In this document: positions 1 through 8,180 of the stretch, piece by piece
How positions within the stretch are numbered: the stretch's first letter is position 1
Layout of the letters: every line of letters begins with the position of its first letter
Assembly (NCBI GenBank): GCA_937952235.1
Contig: CALFZM010000068.1
Span: 1-15,093, forward strand
DNA: 15,093 bases
Direction of reading: 5' to 3'
Source of the DNA: an uncultured Opitutia bacterium
Lineage (GTDB): Bacteria; Verrucomicrobiota; Verrucomicrobiia; Opitutales; Opitutaceae
The notes under the pieces: generated by a model
What the model saw: the letters and a program-made list of their open reading frames with translations, nothing else
The model's database searches: none
What the model was told of the DNA's origin: nothing
Translations under genes and position numbers: made by a program

Positions 1-1218
1 TCGATCGGCGTCGATTGCTGGGGCGTCGATCACGCGCTGGTGGACGATTCCGGCCGGCTCGTCTTTCCGGTGCACGCCTACCGGGACCCGCGCTCCCGGC
101 CCTTCCTCGACCGCCTGGCCCACACCCGCGCCGCGCTCGACCGGATCTACGCCGCGACCGGGATTCCCAACGTCTTCTACAATTCCTCGCTGCACCTGCA
201 GGAGACCGTGGCGCACTGCCCGGCGATCACCGATCTCGCCACGCGCTGCCTGTTCCTGCCGGACTATTTCAACTTTCTGCTCTCGGGCCGGATGGAGAAC
301 GAGCTCTCGATCGCCAGCACCTCGCAGCTCCTCGACGTGCATTCGACCGACTGGTCGCGGGCCGCGCTCGATTACTTCCGCGTGCCGCCGCAATGGTTCA
401 GCCGGCCGGTGCGCGCCGGCACGAAGCTCGGCCGGCTGCGGCGCGAACTGGCCGCCGGCGCGGCGGCCCTCGCCGGGACGCAGGTGGTCGCCGTGCCCGG
501 CCATGACACCGCGTGCGCGTACGACGCGATGCCCGCCGCGCCCGACGGCTCCGACCTCTTCCTCAGTTCGGGCACCTGGTCGCTGGTGGGCTTCGAAAGC
601 GACCGGCCCATCCTCGGCCGCGAGGCCCTCGCCGCGCGCATCTCGAACGAACGGATCGGCGACGGCCGCTATCGCCCGCTCACCAACGTCATCGGCCTCT
701 GGCTGCTCGAGGGCACGCTGAAGGACTTCGCCCGCCGCCCGGAGAGCGACCGCGAGTGGGCCGCGCTGATCGCCGCCGCGGAGAAGCGGCCGGCTCCGGC
801 GGCGCTGCTCGACGTCACCGATCCCGCCTTCGCGAACCCGCCTTCCATGCGGCGCGCGATCGACGCGCATCTGCGCCGCCGGAAGGTCTCACCGCCGCGC
901 GATCTCGCCGGCTATACCCGCCTGATCTGCGACTCGCTGGGGCGCGGCCATGCCGATGCCATGCGCGCCTTCGAACGCATGACGGCGCGGAAATTCCGCC
1001 GCGTGCTGATGGTCGGCGGCGGCTCGAAGAACCGGCTCCTCTGCCAGGCCACCGCCAATGCCTGCGGGCTTCCCGTGGTCAGCTTCGCGCTGGAAGGCAC
1101 CGCCGTCGGCAACCTGGCGAGCCAGCTCATCGCGCTGCGCGCGGTGAAGGACCTGCCAACCTTCCGCCGGCTGCTCGCGGCCGACCTGAAGCAGACCGTC
1201 TACGCGCCGGCCGCGTAG
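1..1218 (+). CDS. rhaB: FGGY-family sugar kinase, rhamnulokinase-like (5' end missing)
   Basis: The product is probably a cytoplasmic ATP-dependent kinase that phosphorylates L-rhamnulose (or a related ketose such as L-fuculose) at C1. The reading frame is open from base 1, and its first residues, SIGVDCWGVDHALVDDSGR, match the N-lobe motif found roughly 75-80 residues into this family. About that many residues therefore lie outside the window, and the first in-frame GTG (base 40) is not the true start. Visible family marks are YNSSLHLQET, LPDYFNFLLSGRMENE, the GHDTA motif whose Asp (codon at 505-507) should be the catalytic base, LFLSSGTWSLVGFE, GLWLLEGTLKD and, near the C-terminus, the ATP-site stretch VGGGSKNRLLCQATANACG followed by EGTAVGN. 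405 residues are visible, against about 490 for E. coli RhaB. It converges on the next gene, with 18 bases between stop codons. The kinase family is secure; the exact sugar is inferred from the rhamnulokinase-like motifs. Confidence 0.88.
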   Translation, partial: SIGVDCWGVDHALVDDSGRLVFPVHAYRDPRSRPFLDRLAHTRAALDRIYAATGIPNVFYNSSLHLQETVAHCPAITDLATRCLFLPDYFNFLLSGRMENELSIASTSQLLDVHSTDWSRAALDYFRVPPQWFSRPVRAGTKLGRLRRELAAGAAALAGTQVVAVPGHDTACAYDAMPAAPDGSDLFLSSGTWSLVGFESDRPILGREALAARISNERIGDGRYRPLTNVIGLWLLEGTLKDFARRPESDREWAALIAAAEKRPAPAALLDVTDPAFANPPSMRRAIDAHLRRRKVSPPRDLAGYTRLICDSLGRGHADAMRAFERMTARKFRRVLMVGGGSKNRLLCQATANACGLPVVSFALEGTAVGNLASQLIALRAVKDLPTFRRLLAADLKQTVYAPAA

Positions 1219-1230
1219 CGCCGCGGCGCT
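1217..1230. other. Perfect 14-base palindrome between convergent genes
   Basis: AGCGCCGCGGCGCT reads identically on both strands. It begins inside the kinase stop codon and fills most of the 18-base gap before the stop codon of the opposing membrane-protein gene. Folded as RNA it gives only a 5-bp stem with a CGCG loop, and no T-run follows on either strand. A role as a weak bidirectional terminator is possible but not shown. In DNA this GC-rich such a palindrome can also arise by chance. Confidence 0.3.
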
Positions 1231-1236
1231 CCCGCC

Positions 1237-3459
1237 TCAATCCAGCGCCCCGTCGGCCACCGCCACCGTCTCGTATCCGAAAACCGGATCGACCTCCGAC
1301 AGCCGGTACACCTCCATCCGCGGATTGGCGAACACCAGCCGCCCGACGGGCAGCGAGACCTCGGCGCCGTCCTGCAGGCTGCGGTCCACCAGCACGTAGG
1401 TCGGGCCGGCGCTCACGGCGTCGGCCCGGAGCGGCCGTCCGCGATAGAAGAAGTTCGCCGCCATGCTCGCCCGCAGCCGGGCGCGCGTCGTGTCCAGGAT
1501 GTAGCTCGGACCCTCGAACCAGAGCCGGCGCTCGGACAGGGCCGAGTAATAGAAGTGCACGCCGGTCAGCGTGCGATCCAGGGCACCCCAGTGATCCTTC
1601 TTCATGTTCTCCGGCGTGCAGGCGTTGGCCACGAGCACGGCGTTCGGCTCGGTGTTCTGCCGGACCCAGAGCAGCGCCTCGCGCAGTTCCCGCATATGGC
1701 GATCCGGCGGCTGGTCGATCGACGCGCGCAGCACGTCGCGCAGACCGCCGCTGTTGCGCGACCACCAGCCGGCGGTCTGGACGACGAGGATCAGCCCGCA
1801 CGCGCCGGCCAGCACCGCGACCCACGCCCGCCGCACGGGCCGGCTGCGCCGGGCGACGAAGGCCGGCCCCGCCTCCGTGCGCACCGCCTGCCACCAGAGC
1901 GCACAGCGGCGGAACGCCGCCACGACAAAGCCCGCCGCCAGCACGGCGAGCGGCAGGCGCACGAGGAGGAAGACGTACAGTTCCCCATGGCTGTGCAGGG
2001 CGAGCAGCGTCCCCATCCCAAGGCACGCCGCGAGGAAGGCGCCGAGCCAGCTCACGAGCAGGGGGTCGCGCCGCGACCGGTCGACCCACAGGAGGTACGG
2101 GAGCGCCAGCAGCCGCACGCCGCACGTGCCCGCGAAGACCACCACCGCGCACGCCCCGGCGGCCAGCCCGCGCGCCAGCCCGGACGGCAGCCAGGCGACG
2201 AGCGCCTGCTGCCATTCCGGCAGCGTGTCCTTCCAGAACGAAGCGAGCTCGAACACGCGGAACGGACGCAATGCCGCGTCACCCGTGCGCCACTGCGACA
2301 TGGTGGGCACGTAAACGAGGAGAAACGCCGCGGTCAGGCAGACGCCGAAGCCGAGCGTGCGCCGCGGCAGCCGCCGGCCGCGGTACCATTGCCACGCGGT
2401 CCACACGCCGAGTGCGCCCACGACCACCGGCAGGACCGTTCCCTTCGCTCCCGTCCCCGCGGCGCCCAGCAGGAGCAGCCACCCGTAGTCCAGCGGACCG
2501 CAGCGCCGGAGGCGGGCGCACCGGGCGACGGCGATGAGGAGCGCGCCGCAGAAGACGAGGCCGAAATAGAAAGTCGGGCTGACGAAGAGCCACCGGGTGA
2601 AAAGGCCGAGGAACATCGCCTCGTTCCCCTTGGGCGCAAAGGACAGCTCGCTCGCCACCAGCGTGAGCAGCGCCGCCACCACGCCGCCCCAGGGGCTGCG
2701 CGCCACCGCCCGCCCCAGCAGGAAGGTCTGCGCGACGAGCGCCGCGCCCATCGGCACGTACATCAACCGGAGCAGCACGGTCGTCAGCTCGACCCCGGCC
2801 GTCCAGGACGCCGCGGCGGCGTGCACCATCATGAAGTAGTGATACTGCATGGGCGTGCCGGACAGGCTCGGGTCATCCAGCGGCCAGTGGTGCTTGATCA
2901 CGGCCGCCCGGCTCACGAGATAGACCCAGTCGTGGAAGATCGCCCGCTGCGGCAGGCCGTCCACGAGCGGCGATTCCGCGAACATCTGCGCCGCCGCCAC
3001 CAGGGCCGTGGCCAGGAACGCGAGACACAGGCCGGCGGCGAGGCCCGCGTGGTGCGCCGATACCCGCACCCGCACCGGCCACGCGCCCGACCGCCAGCGC
3101 ACGCCCACCGCCAGCATCAGCCAGCCCAGCGGGACCCAGGCGTAGATCTCCTTCGCGTCAAGCGCGGCCAGGCCCAGGAACGTGAATATCTCCAGCGCGA
3201 AGCCCGTGGGCAAACCCAGCGCGACCGCCGTGAGCAACGAAACCGGTCCACGGTTCACGGCGTGCAGCGCCACGACGCCCGGCAGCGCGACGTAAAGGCC
3301 CACGTACACGAGGTAGCCGGTGATCGCGTCAAAGTCGTATTCACAAGCGCGCGACACGATGAACCCGCTTGCCGCGAGCAGCACGAGTGCCGCACGCCAC
3401 GAGGTGCCGGGGTCGATCCAGAAACGGGTTGGAAAGATGGTCCGTCGAAAGGACGCCAT
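1237..3459 (-). CDS. Polytopic membrane protein, putative GT-C-type glycosyltransferase-like protein
   Basis: Encodes about 740 residues, inner-membrane by composition. I count around twelve hydrophobic segments, for example near residues 22-37, 47-68, 75-100, 107-120, 138-160, 208-245, 255-272, 296-312, 325-355, 370-386, 430-458, 465-487, 495-515 and 545-563. A periplasmic-type loop after the early helices (about residues 160-208) contains HDWVYLVSRAAVIK and PLDDPSLSGTPMQYHYF, and a soluble C-terminal domain follows residue 585 with ALLWVRQNTEPNAVLVANA. This layout resembles GT-C fold membrane proteins that use lipid-linked sugars, and the C-terminal phrase recurs in such proteins. I cannot name the family or identify a catalytic acid. 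The ATG at 3459 is chosen because the in-frame extension to 3579 looks like translated spacer, without hydrophobic or conserved character. No Shine-Dalgarno is visible. A spacer with hairpins separates it from the propeller gene upstream, so it may be transcribed separately. The gene call is firm; the function is uncertain. Confidence 0.8.
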   Translation of the reverse strand: MASFRRTIFPTRFWIDPGTSWRAALVLLAASGFIVSRACEYDFDAITGYLVYVGLYVALPGVVALHAVNRGPVSLLTAVALGLPTGFALEIFTFLGLAALDAKEIYAWVPLGWLMLAVGVRWRSGAWPVRVRVSAHHAGLAAGLCLAFLATALVAAAQMFAESPLVDGLPQRAIFHDWVYLVSRAAVIKHHWPLDDPSLSGTPMQYHYFMMVHAAAASWTAGVELTTVLLRLMYVPMGAALVAQTFLLGRAVARSPWGGVVAALLTLVASELSFAPKGNEAMFLGLFTRWLFVSPTFYFGLVFCGALLIAVARCARLRRCGPLDYGWLLLLGAAGTGAKGTVLPVVVGALGVWTAWQWYRGRRLPRRTLGFGVCLTAAFLLVYVPTMSQWRTGDAALRPFRVFELASFWKDTLPEWQQALVAWLPSGLARGLAAGACAVVVFAGTCGVRLLALPYLLWVDRSRRDPLLVSWLGAFLAACLGMGTLLALHSHGELYVFLLVRLPLAVLAAGFVVAAFRRCALWWQAVRTEAGPAFVARRSRPVRRAWVAVLAGACGLILVVQTAGWWSRNSGGLRDVLRASIDQPPDRHMRELREALLWVRQNTEPNAVLVANACTPENMKKDHWGALDRTLTGVHFYYSALSERRLWFEGPSYILDTTRARLRASMAANFFYRGRPLRADAVSAGPTYVLVDRSLQDGAEVSLPVGRLVFANPRMEVYRLSEVDPVFGYETVAVADGALD

Positions 3460-3630
3460 CGGGCTGGAAGGGTAAGGGTAGGTGGTGCGCGGGAAGCGAC
3501 CGCACACGCCCCGACACCGGAGATTCGCAGCAACGGCAGCGAGGCCCTGCCAGCCAAGCTCCCTTGGACGGGAAGACAAACCTCATCTCGCCCCGACGGT
3601 CAGATTGCAGATTCCTGTCGGGAAGTCGGC

Positions 3631-3672
3631 GAAAGCCGCCTGGGGACAGGCGGCTCTACCGCAGCGCCGCCT
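3631..3672 (+). repeat. Interspersed hairpin repeat, copy 1
   Basis: This 42-base unit matches the unit at 3775-3816 at 38 of 42 positions. Its core is a 9-bp perfect stem, arms AGCCGCCTG (3634-3642) and CAGGCGGCT (3647-3655), closing a GGGA loop that has the GNRA tetraloop pattern when read on the plus strand. The tail CTACC, three variable bases and GCGCCGCCT complete the unit. Such small dispersed GC-rich hairpins are frequent in spacers of verrucomicrobial genomes. Role unknown. Confidence 0.8.
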
Positions 3673-3733
3673 CAGCCGGACTCATGCAGTTGGCCTTCAA
3701 ATCAGCCGCGAAAACGGCCGCGCTGAAAGGTGG

Positions 3734-3755
3734 AGCAGCTTGTCCTCAAGCTGCT
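3734..3755 (-). repeat. Interspersed hairpin repeat, diverged inverted copy with compensatory stem changes
   Basis: Arms AGCAGCTTG (3734-3742) and CAAGCTGCT (3747-3755) form a perfect 9-bp stem around a TCCT loop, preceded by GGTGG at 3729-3733. Compared with the reverse complement of the 3775-3816 copy, the flank GGTGG and the loop position are the same. The stem differs at two base pairs, and both pairs are changed on both sides (C-G to A-T, C-G to T-A), so pairing is kept. It lies in the opposite orientation to the two flanking copies. Confidence 0.65.
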
Positions 3756-3774
3756 GCTGACCGGTCCATCGCAC

Positions 3775-3816
3775 GAAAGCCGCCTGGGAACAGGCGGCTC
3801 CACCACCGCGCCGCCT
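3775..3816 (+). repeat. Interspersed hairpin repeat, copy 2, at the 3' end of the propeller gene
   Basis: This is the second 42-base unit. Stem arms AGCCGCCTG (3778-3786) and CAGGCGGCT (3791-3799) enclose a GGAA loop, again GNRA on the plus strand. Its last base overlaps the TAA stop codon (3816-3818) of the minus-strand propeller gene. The hairpin therefore begins about 16 bases beyond that stop in the transcript and is followed there by TTTCG. That is suggestive of an mRNA 3' end or a weak intrinsic terminator, but there is no proper U-tract. Confidence 0.75.
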
Positions 3817-5189
3817 TAGCGCAACCGCTCCGGCTCGGCCGTGTCGGCTCCAGCGGGAAACGTGTAAGGCAGGCGCCACACCCGCTGGCCGGTGGAGTCC
3901 GTGAAGTACAGCCGCGAGGGGCTCAGTTTCCGCGGGTCCCCATCGGCCCAGAAGGCGAAGAAGGGATCGCGCGCGTCCACGGGCCGGCGGGCGTAACTGT
4001 GGTTGAACTCGCTGTTGCGCGTCACGGTCGTCCTCCGCGTCCAGGTCCGGCCTTCGTCGCGACTCGCCCAGAGCACCATGTCACCGCCCGTGCCCCACGC
4101 CTGCGGCCCGACATCGGTGGGGGCGATGACCAGCCACTCGTCGCGCCGGACGTAGAGGCTGCCCATGTCGTAATTGTGGTCCGAGGTGGTGAGCGTGGAA
4201 AAATTCCATTTCCCGCCCTTCCAGTGTGCCACCGTCCACTCGCGTTCGCCGCCGCCCGGGCCGGGTTTGAAGTCGCGTGACACGACGTAAAGGAGGATCG
4301 GGTTGCCCGCGGCGTCGAAGTTGAGGTCGCAGGTGTACATCAGCCGGCCCTGCGCGGCGTAGTCGACGACCAGCGCCGGATTCTTCACGTCGCCGAGCGG
4401 GAGCGACAGCGGCTCGCCGGCCGCCGTCGTCCAGGTGCGACCGAAATCCGTCGTCTGCGCGTAATAGAGGTTGGTGCGCTTGTCGACGTTGCCGCCTGGA
4501 TGGTAGTTGAAAAACGACGCCACCTTGCCGTCGCGCGCACCGCTGGTCTGGTAGTGGCCGCCCATGCCGGCGAGTTTCCGCGTTTCGCTCCAGGTGCGCC
4601 CGTCGGCGCTCGTCTCCCAGTAGAGCTCGCGGCCCTTGGTGTAGCGCGTGAAGAGGTGAAGGAAGCCGTGTCCCGGCACGTACCAGGGCTGGGGATACGT
4701 GATGGTCTTCGTCGCGACCAGCTCGAAGCGGGAATGATCGTACGGCGCGACGCTGCGATAAATGAAGCCCGGCCGCGCATTGGCCCGGCCGCTGACGAAC
4801 ACCCAGAGGTGGCCCTGGGGGTCGAGGTTGAGGCTGGGGTTGTCATGGGGGTCGTCGACCGGCTTCTTGTCGTGCACGATCACGGGGCGCGACACGCGGC
4901 CGGTCTTGTGGTCGTAGCTGCCCACGAGGCACAGCAACTGGCGCTCGCCTGCGGGCGAGCCGCCGTAGACGAAGAACGTCTTCTCGACCGCCGGCGCGTA
5001 CACCGCCAGGGGATTGTGGTTCGCGGTGTAGGTCCCGAGTCCGCCGGAGTACTTGTCACCATACTCGGAAAACTGGCCGAGCGTGAACCAGATGCCGCGA
5101 TAGCCGGCGGCGGTCGGGGCTGCCGGGGGCGACCCCGTCTGGGCGAAAACCACGGCGGACGAGAAGAGGAAAAGTGCGCTGCGAATCAT
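3816..5189 (-). CDS. Secreted BNR_4-type beta-propeller protein, putative polysaccharide lyase or glycosidase
   Basis: Encodes 457 residues. The N-terminus MIRSALFLFSSAVVFAQ is a short signal peptide, so the product is periplasmic or exported. The body starts with GYRGIWFTLGQ and continues with GLGTYTANHNPLAVYAP, DDPHDNPSLNLDPQGHLWVF (the His-Asn-Pro strand typical of BNR_4 propellers, about residues 112-131), YPQPWYVPGHGFLHLF, HYQTSG, DHNYDMGSLYV and EFNHSYARRPVDARDPFFAF. Asp-box-like turns appear at SADGRTW, TTDFGRTW and SRDEGRTW (about residues 194, 246 and 376). As established knowledge, this propeller class includes seven-bladed enzymes acting on rhamnose-glucuronate linkages (families such as PL24, PL25, PL27 and GH145), but also uncharacterised members, and I cannot assign a catalytic set. 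The ATG at 5189 is preferred over in-frame upstream codons because it places the signal peptide first. It lies 135 bases downstream of the broken haem-protein gene on the same strand. A role in rhamnose-glycan breakdown is inferred from the rhamnulokinase nearby. Confidence 0.82.
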   Translation of the reverse strand: MIRSALFLFSSAVVFAQTGSPPAAPTAAGYRGIWFTLGQFSEYGDKYSGGLGTYTANHNPLAVYAPAVEKTFFVYGGSPAGERQLLCLVGSYDHKTGRVSRPVIVHDKKPVDDPHDNPSLNLDPQGHLWVFVSGRANARPGFIYRSVAPYDHSRFELVATKTITYPQPWYVPGHGFLHLFTRYTKGRELYWETSADGRTWSETRKLAGMGGHYQTSGARDGKVASFFNYHPGGNVDKRTNLYYAQTTDFGRTWTTAAGEPLSLPLGDVKNPALVVDYAAQGRLMYTCDLNFDAAGNPILLYVVSRDFKPGPGGGEREWTVAHWKGGKWNFSTLTTSDHNYDMGSLYVRRDEWLVIAPTDVGPQAWGTGGDMVLWASRDEGRTWTRRTTVTRNSEFNHSYARRPVDARDPFFAFWADGDPRKLSPSRLYFTDSTGQRVWRLPYTFPAGADTAEPERLR

Positions 5190-5743
5190 GCGATGAATTC
5201 CAAAAGCCAAAGGTCCCGAAGGCAGTGAAAGCGAGCCCTCAGACCACGCCAGCACGGCATGGGGTGCCAGCCCGTGGGGAAGCACTTTCGTGCGGCGGGT
5301 TGCCCCCGGCCCGATCCTCCCGGCTCAGTCCAGAAAAATGAGCTCGTTCGCATTCAACAGCGCCCGCGCGAACGCTTCCTTGCCGTGCTGCCGGAGGAGG
5401 TGCTCCGCCGCGCGCCGCTCGGTCGCCGACGGCGCGCGCTGCAACGCCAGCGCATAGCCGTCCGCGACCGGGTCCGCGTCCCCCATCCGCCCCGCCAGCG
5501 CTCGTGCCAGGTCGAGCGTGAAACCGTGGTTCAACAGCGTCAGCGCCTGCAAGGGCGTGGTCGTGTTCGCCCGGCGCGGCGCGGCGAACGCGATGTCGGG
5601 CAGGTCGAAGTCACTCAGCACGTCCACGACGCTTGCGCGCGCATTCTGGTGGTAAACGGCGCGCCGGTAGGTTTCCGGACCATGGGTATCCAGGGGGAAA
5701 TAGGTGCAGACGTTGTTTTGCGTGAACTTGTAGAGCCGGAAGC

Positions 5744-5757
5744 CCGGCCCGCCACCA
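5744..5757 (-). other. Frameshift/deletion junction in the second PSD1 gene
   Basis: On the minus strand the junction reads GTGGTGGCGGGCCGGGCTTC. The upstream frame gives VVAG and the downstream frame gives GPGF. The intact paralogue in this window has MAGQLDRTVGGP at the same place, so about six residues between AG and GGP are also missing. The junction contains GGCGGGC, which would occur twice in an intact AG...GGP coding sequence, once in each of the two frames concerned. Net loss must be 3n+1 bases. Confidence 0.75.
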
Positions 5758-8135
5758 CCAGCAGCGTGTCGCGAATCTCCTCCGCACTGAGCCGCCGCGG
5801 CGGAAACCGCCAGAGGAGGCGCGCCTCTTTGTCCGTGCGCGCTCCCTCGTTCCGAAACGCGGCCGACTGCAGGTAGGTGTCGGAAAGCAGGATCTCCCGG
5901 TGCAGCGGCTTGAGCCGCCAGCCGTGCGCCAGCAGCCGGCGGGCGAGGAAATCCAGCAGCTCCGGGTGCGACGGCAGGCCGCCCTGGAAGCCGAAGTCGC
6001 TCGGGGTATCCACGATGCCCGTACCGAAATGATACTGCCACACCCGGTTCGCCAGCACGCGCGGCGGGAGCGGGTTGTCCGCCACGAGCCAGCGCGCGAG
6101 CGCGTGCCGGCGTTCCCCCTCGGGGGCGTCCGCCGGGAGCGCGTAAGGCGCGGTGACGCGATCGAGCACGGCCGGACTCGAGGGGGCCACCGGCTGGCCC
6201 GGCTTCATCGGGTCGCCGCCCTGGTGCACGTAGGTCGGCTCCTGCGGCTGCGCAGGCTTGCCGACGAAAACCTCGCGCAGCGGCGGCACCGCCTTCAGCT
6301 CGCGATCGACCGCGGCGATCCGCGCGTTGACCGCCGCGAGCTGCCTGCGCTCCGCGGGCGTCAGGATCTCGCGCCGCTGGCGTTCGATCCCGTGCGCCAC
6401 GCTCCACGGCTGCCGGCCCGCACTCGAGGCCACGGTGCGCCACTCGCGGCCATCGAGGGAAACCTGCACGTCGTAGTCGGTCGGCGTCGCGCCCTGCGCC
6501 TTGTCCTCGATCATCTCGTCCTTGGCGTTGCGGTACGTGATCCGTTCCACCGTCTCCTCGCGGGCGAGCGTCACGGTCAGCACCGCGGGATTGCCGACGA
6601 ACCACTGTTCGCCGAACCGCCCGTCGATCGCGAGCTGCGGGCCGTACGCCTCGGGGAAATCCTCCGCCGTCGCGGACTTCGCGCCCTCGGCGCGGGCGCC
6701 GTTCGCCGCCAGCGCGACGTTGCGCGCGGGCGGGCCGGCGCTCCACACCTCGAATTCGACCAGCCGGGCGTTCGTCGCCGCTTTCGGATTCGCCGTGCTG
6801 GCGTGCATGACGAAGCGCACGTGGCGCGCCCGGGCCGGCTCGAAACGCTCCTCCGTGCCCTCCGGACTGATCTTCGGCCGCGGGTTCGCGGCCGCCGCCG
6901 CGGCGGCCTTCGCCCGCGCCGTGATCTCGCGTTCGAGGGCATCACGCTCGGCGACGAGCGCAGCGCGCCGTTCGTTCAGCGGGGCCGTGGCCGCGGCAAA
7001 CGCCGCCCGCTCCTCCGGCGTGGACACGACGCGCCGGCCGTGGTTCACGCCCTCGAACGCCGCGCGCAGCCGGTAGTAGTCCTCCGTCGGGATCGGATCG
7101 AACTTGTGGTGATGGCAGCGCGCGCACGCCACCGTCAGGCCGAGAAATGCGCCACTGGTCGCGGTGATCACATCATCCAGGGTGGCGGCCCGGATGTTGG
7201 CCTGCGCCACCGCGTCCTGGTTGCCCACGTCGTCATAGGGCCCGGCCACGAGAAACGCGCTGCCGACCTCGACCGCGGGGTCGCCGGCCCCGATCACGTC
7301 GCCTGCCAGATGCTCGACGATGAAGCGGTCGAAGGGCTTGTCGTCGTTGAACGACCGGATGACGTAGTCCCGGAAGGGCCACAGGTCGTCGATGATGACG
7401 TTGCGCTCGAAGCCGTTGCTCTCGCCGAAGCGCACCACGTCGAGCCAGTGCCGGCCCCAGCGCTCCCCGTAGTGCGGCGAGGCGAGCAGCCGGTCGACCA
7501 GCGCCTCCGTCGCACCCCGCGGGCTTGCCCGGTGGGCCGCGGCAAACGCCTCCACTTCGGCCGGTGACGGCGGCAACCCAATGACATCATAACTCATCCG
7601 CCGAATCAGCGCGCGGGGGTCGGCCGGCGGATTCAGGGCGAGCCCCGCTTCCGCCAGCCGGGCAGTGATGAAACCGTCGATCCGATCGTGCGCGAACTCG
7701 CGGCGCAGCGGCTGCAGCGACCACCAGGACTTGTCGGCGCGCCGGGCCCCGGCCACCTGGCCCTCGCGCGGATCCGGCGCCCCGAGGCGGATCCACGTCG
7801 CGAAATCGGCGATGACCGCGTCGGGCAGCTTGTCCGCCTGCGCCGGCATCTCGAGTCCATCCTCCGCGTGCCGGAGCGTGCGGAGAAGCAGGCTCTTGTC
7901 CGGCTGGCCGGGCACGATCACCGCCGCACCGCTGTCGCCGCCCTTCTCCCAGCCCGCGCGCGTATCGAGGTACAGGTTGCCCTTGAGCTTCTTCGCCGCG
8001 GCGCTGTGGCAGCCGTAACAGTGCTCGGCCAGCACGGGCCGGATCTTCTGCTCGAAGAACGCGATCCCGGCCGCGTCGGCGCTGCGCGCAACGCCACCGT
8101 TCACCAGGCCGGCCAGGGCCGTTGCGATCAAGACC

Positions 8136-8163
8136 AGCCGCCCGGGGACAGCCGGCTCCACCG
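8136..8163 (+). repeat. Interspersed hairpin repeat copy inside the 5' end of the PSD1 gene
   Basis: This 28-base segment agrees with bases 3634-3661 (copy 1) at 25 of 28 positions, including the GGGACAG centre and the CTCCACCG tail. Two of the three changes fall in the stem and weaken it to about 5 contiguous pairs at the base. On the minus strand it starts with the possible GTG start codon (8161-8159), so its sequence is read as VEPAVPGRL, the front of the signal peptide. It begins about 18 bases after the stop codon of the DUF1501 gene, a spacer position like that of copy 2. Confidence 0.7.
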
Positions 8164-8180
8164 TGACGGTCGATCGCCGC

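Larger units (their letters stand above)
3460..3815. other. Repeat-rich spacer between the propeller and membrane-protein genes
   Basis: This 356-base stretch has no convincing gene. It holds two near-identical 42-base direct repeats and, between them, a diverged inverted copy of the same hairpin (each listed separately). The part nearest the membrane-protein start (about 3460-3600) should contain that gene's promoter, but I see no confident -35/-10 pair. Short reading frames here have no recognisable product. Confidence 0.6.

Noticed and set aside
513..2537. Long plus-strand open frame (674 codons) crossing the kinase and running antisense to the membrane-protein gene
   Set aside because: The translation is dominated by Arg, Pro and Ala, has no domain or signal, and spans two well-supported genes. 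It is a by-product of very GC-rich codon use.
3460..3579. N-terminal extension of the membrane protein to 3579
   Set aside because: The extra 40 residues are hydrophilic, Arg/Pro-rich and read like translated spacer. The ATG at 3459 leads directly into the first hydrophobic segment.
1555..3726. Long plus-strand open frame (723 codons) antisense to the membrane-protein gene
   Set aside because: It is rich in Arg, Gln, His and Glu in the pattern of reverse-complemented hydrophobic codons. The minus strand has clear membrane segments.
3631..3816. The repeated hairpins as a CRISPR array
   Set aside because: There are only two direct copies about 100 bases apart, the sequence between them is a related inverted element rather than a spacer, and no cas gene is present.
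5190..5324. A small gene or strong terminator in the gap before the propeller gene
   Set aside because: I see only short imperfect stems (such as GCAC/GTGC around GAAA) and no T-run, conserved peptide or start signal.
5744..5757. Programmed ribosomal frameshifting as an explanation for the split PSD1 frame
   Set aside because: There is no slippery heptamer or downstream pseudoknot-like signal at the junction, and about six conserved residues are missing as well, which frameshifting would not explain.
5900..7567. Plus-strand open frame (555 codons) opposite the second PSD1 gene
   Set aside because: It has no recognisable motif, while the opposite strand encodes haem motifs and DUF1549/DUF1553 signatures throughout.
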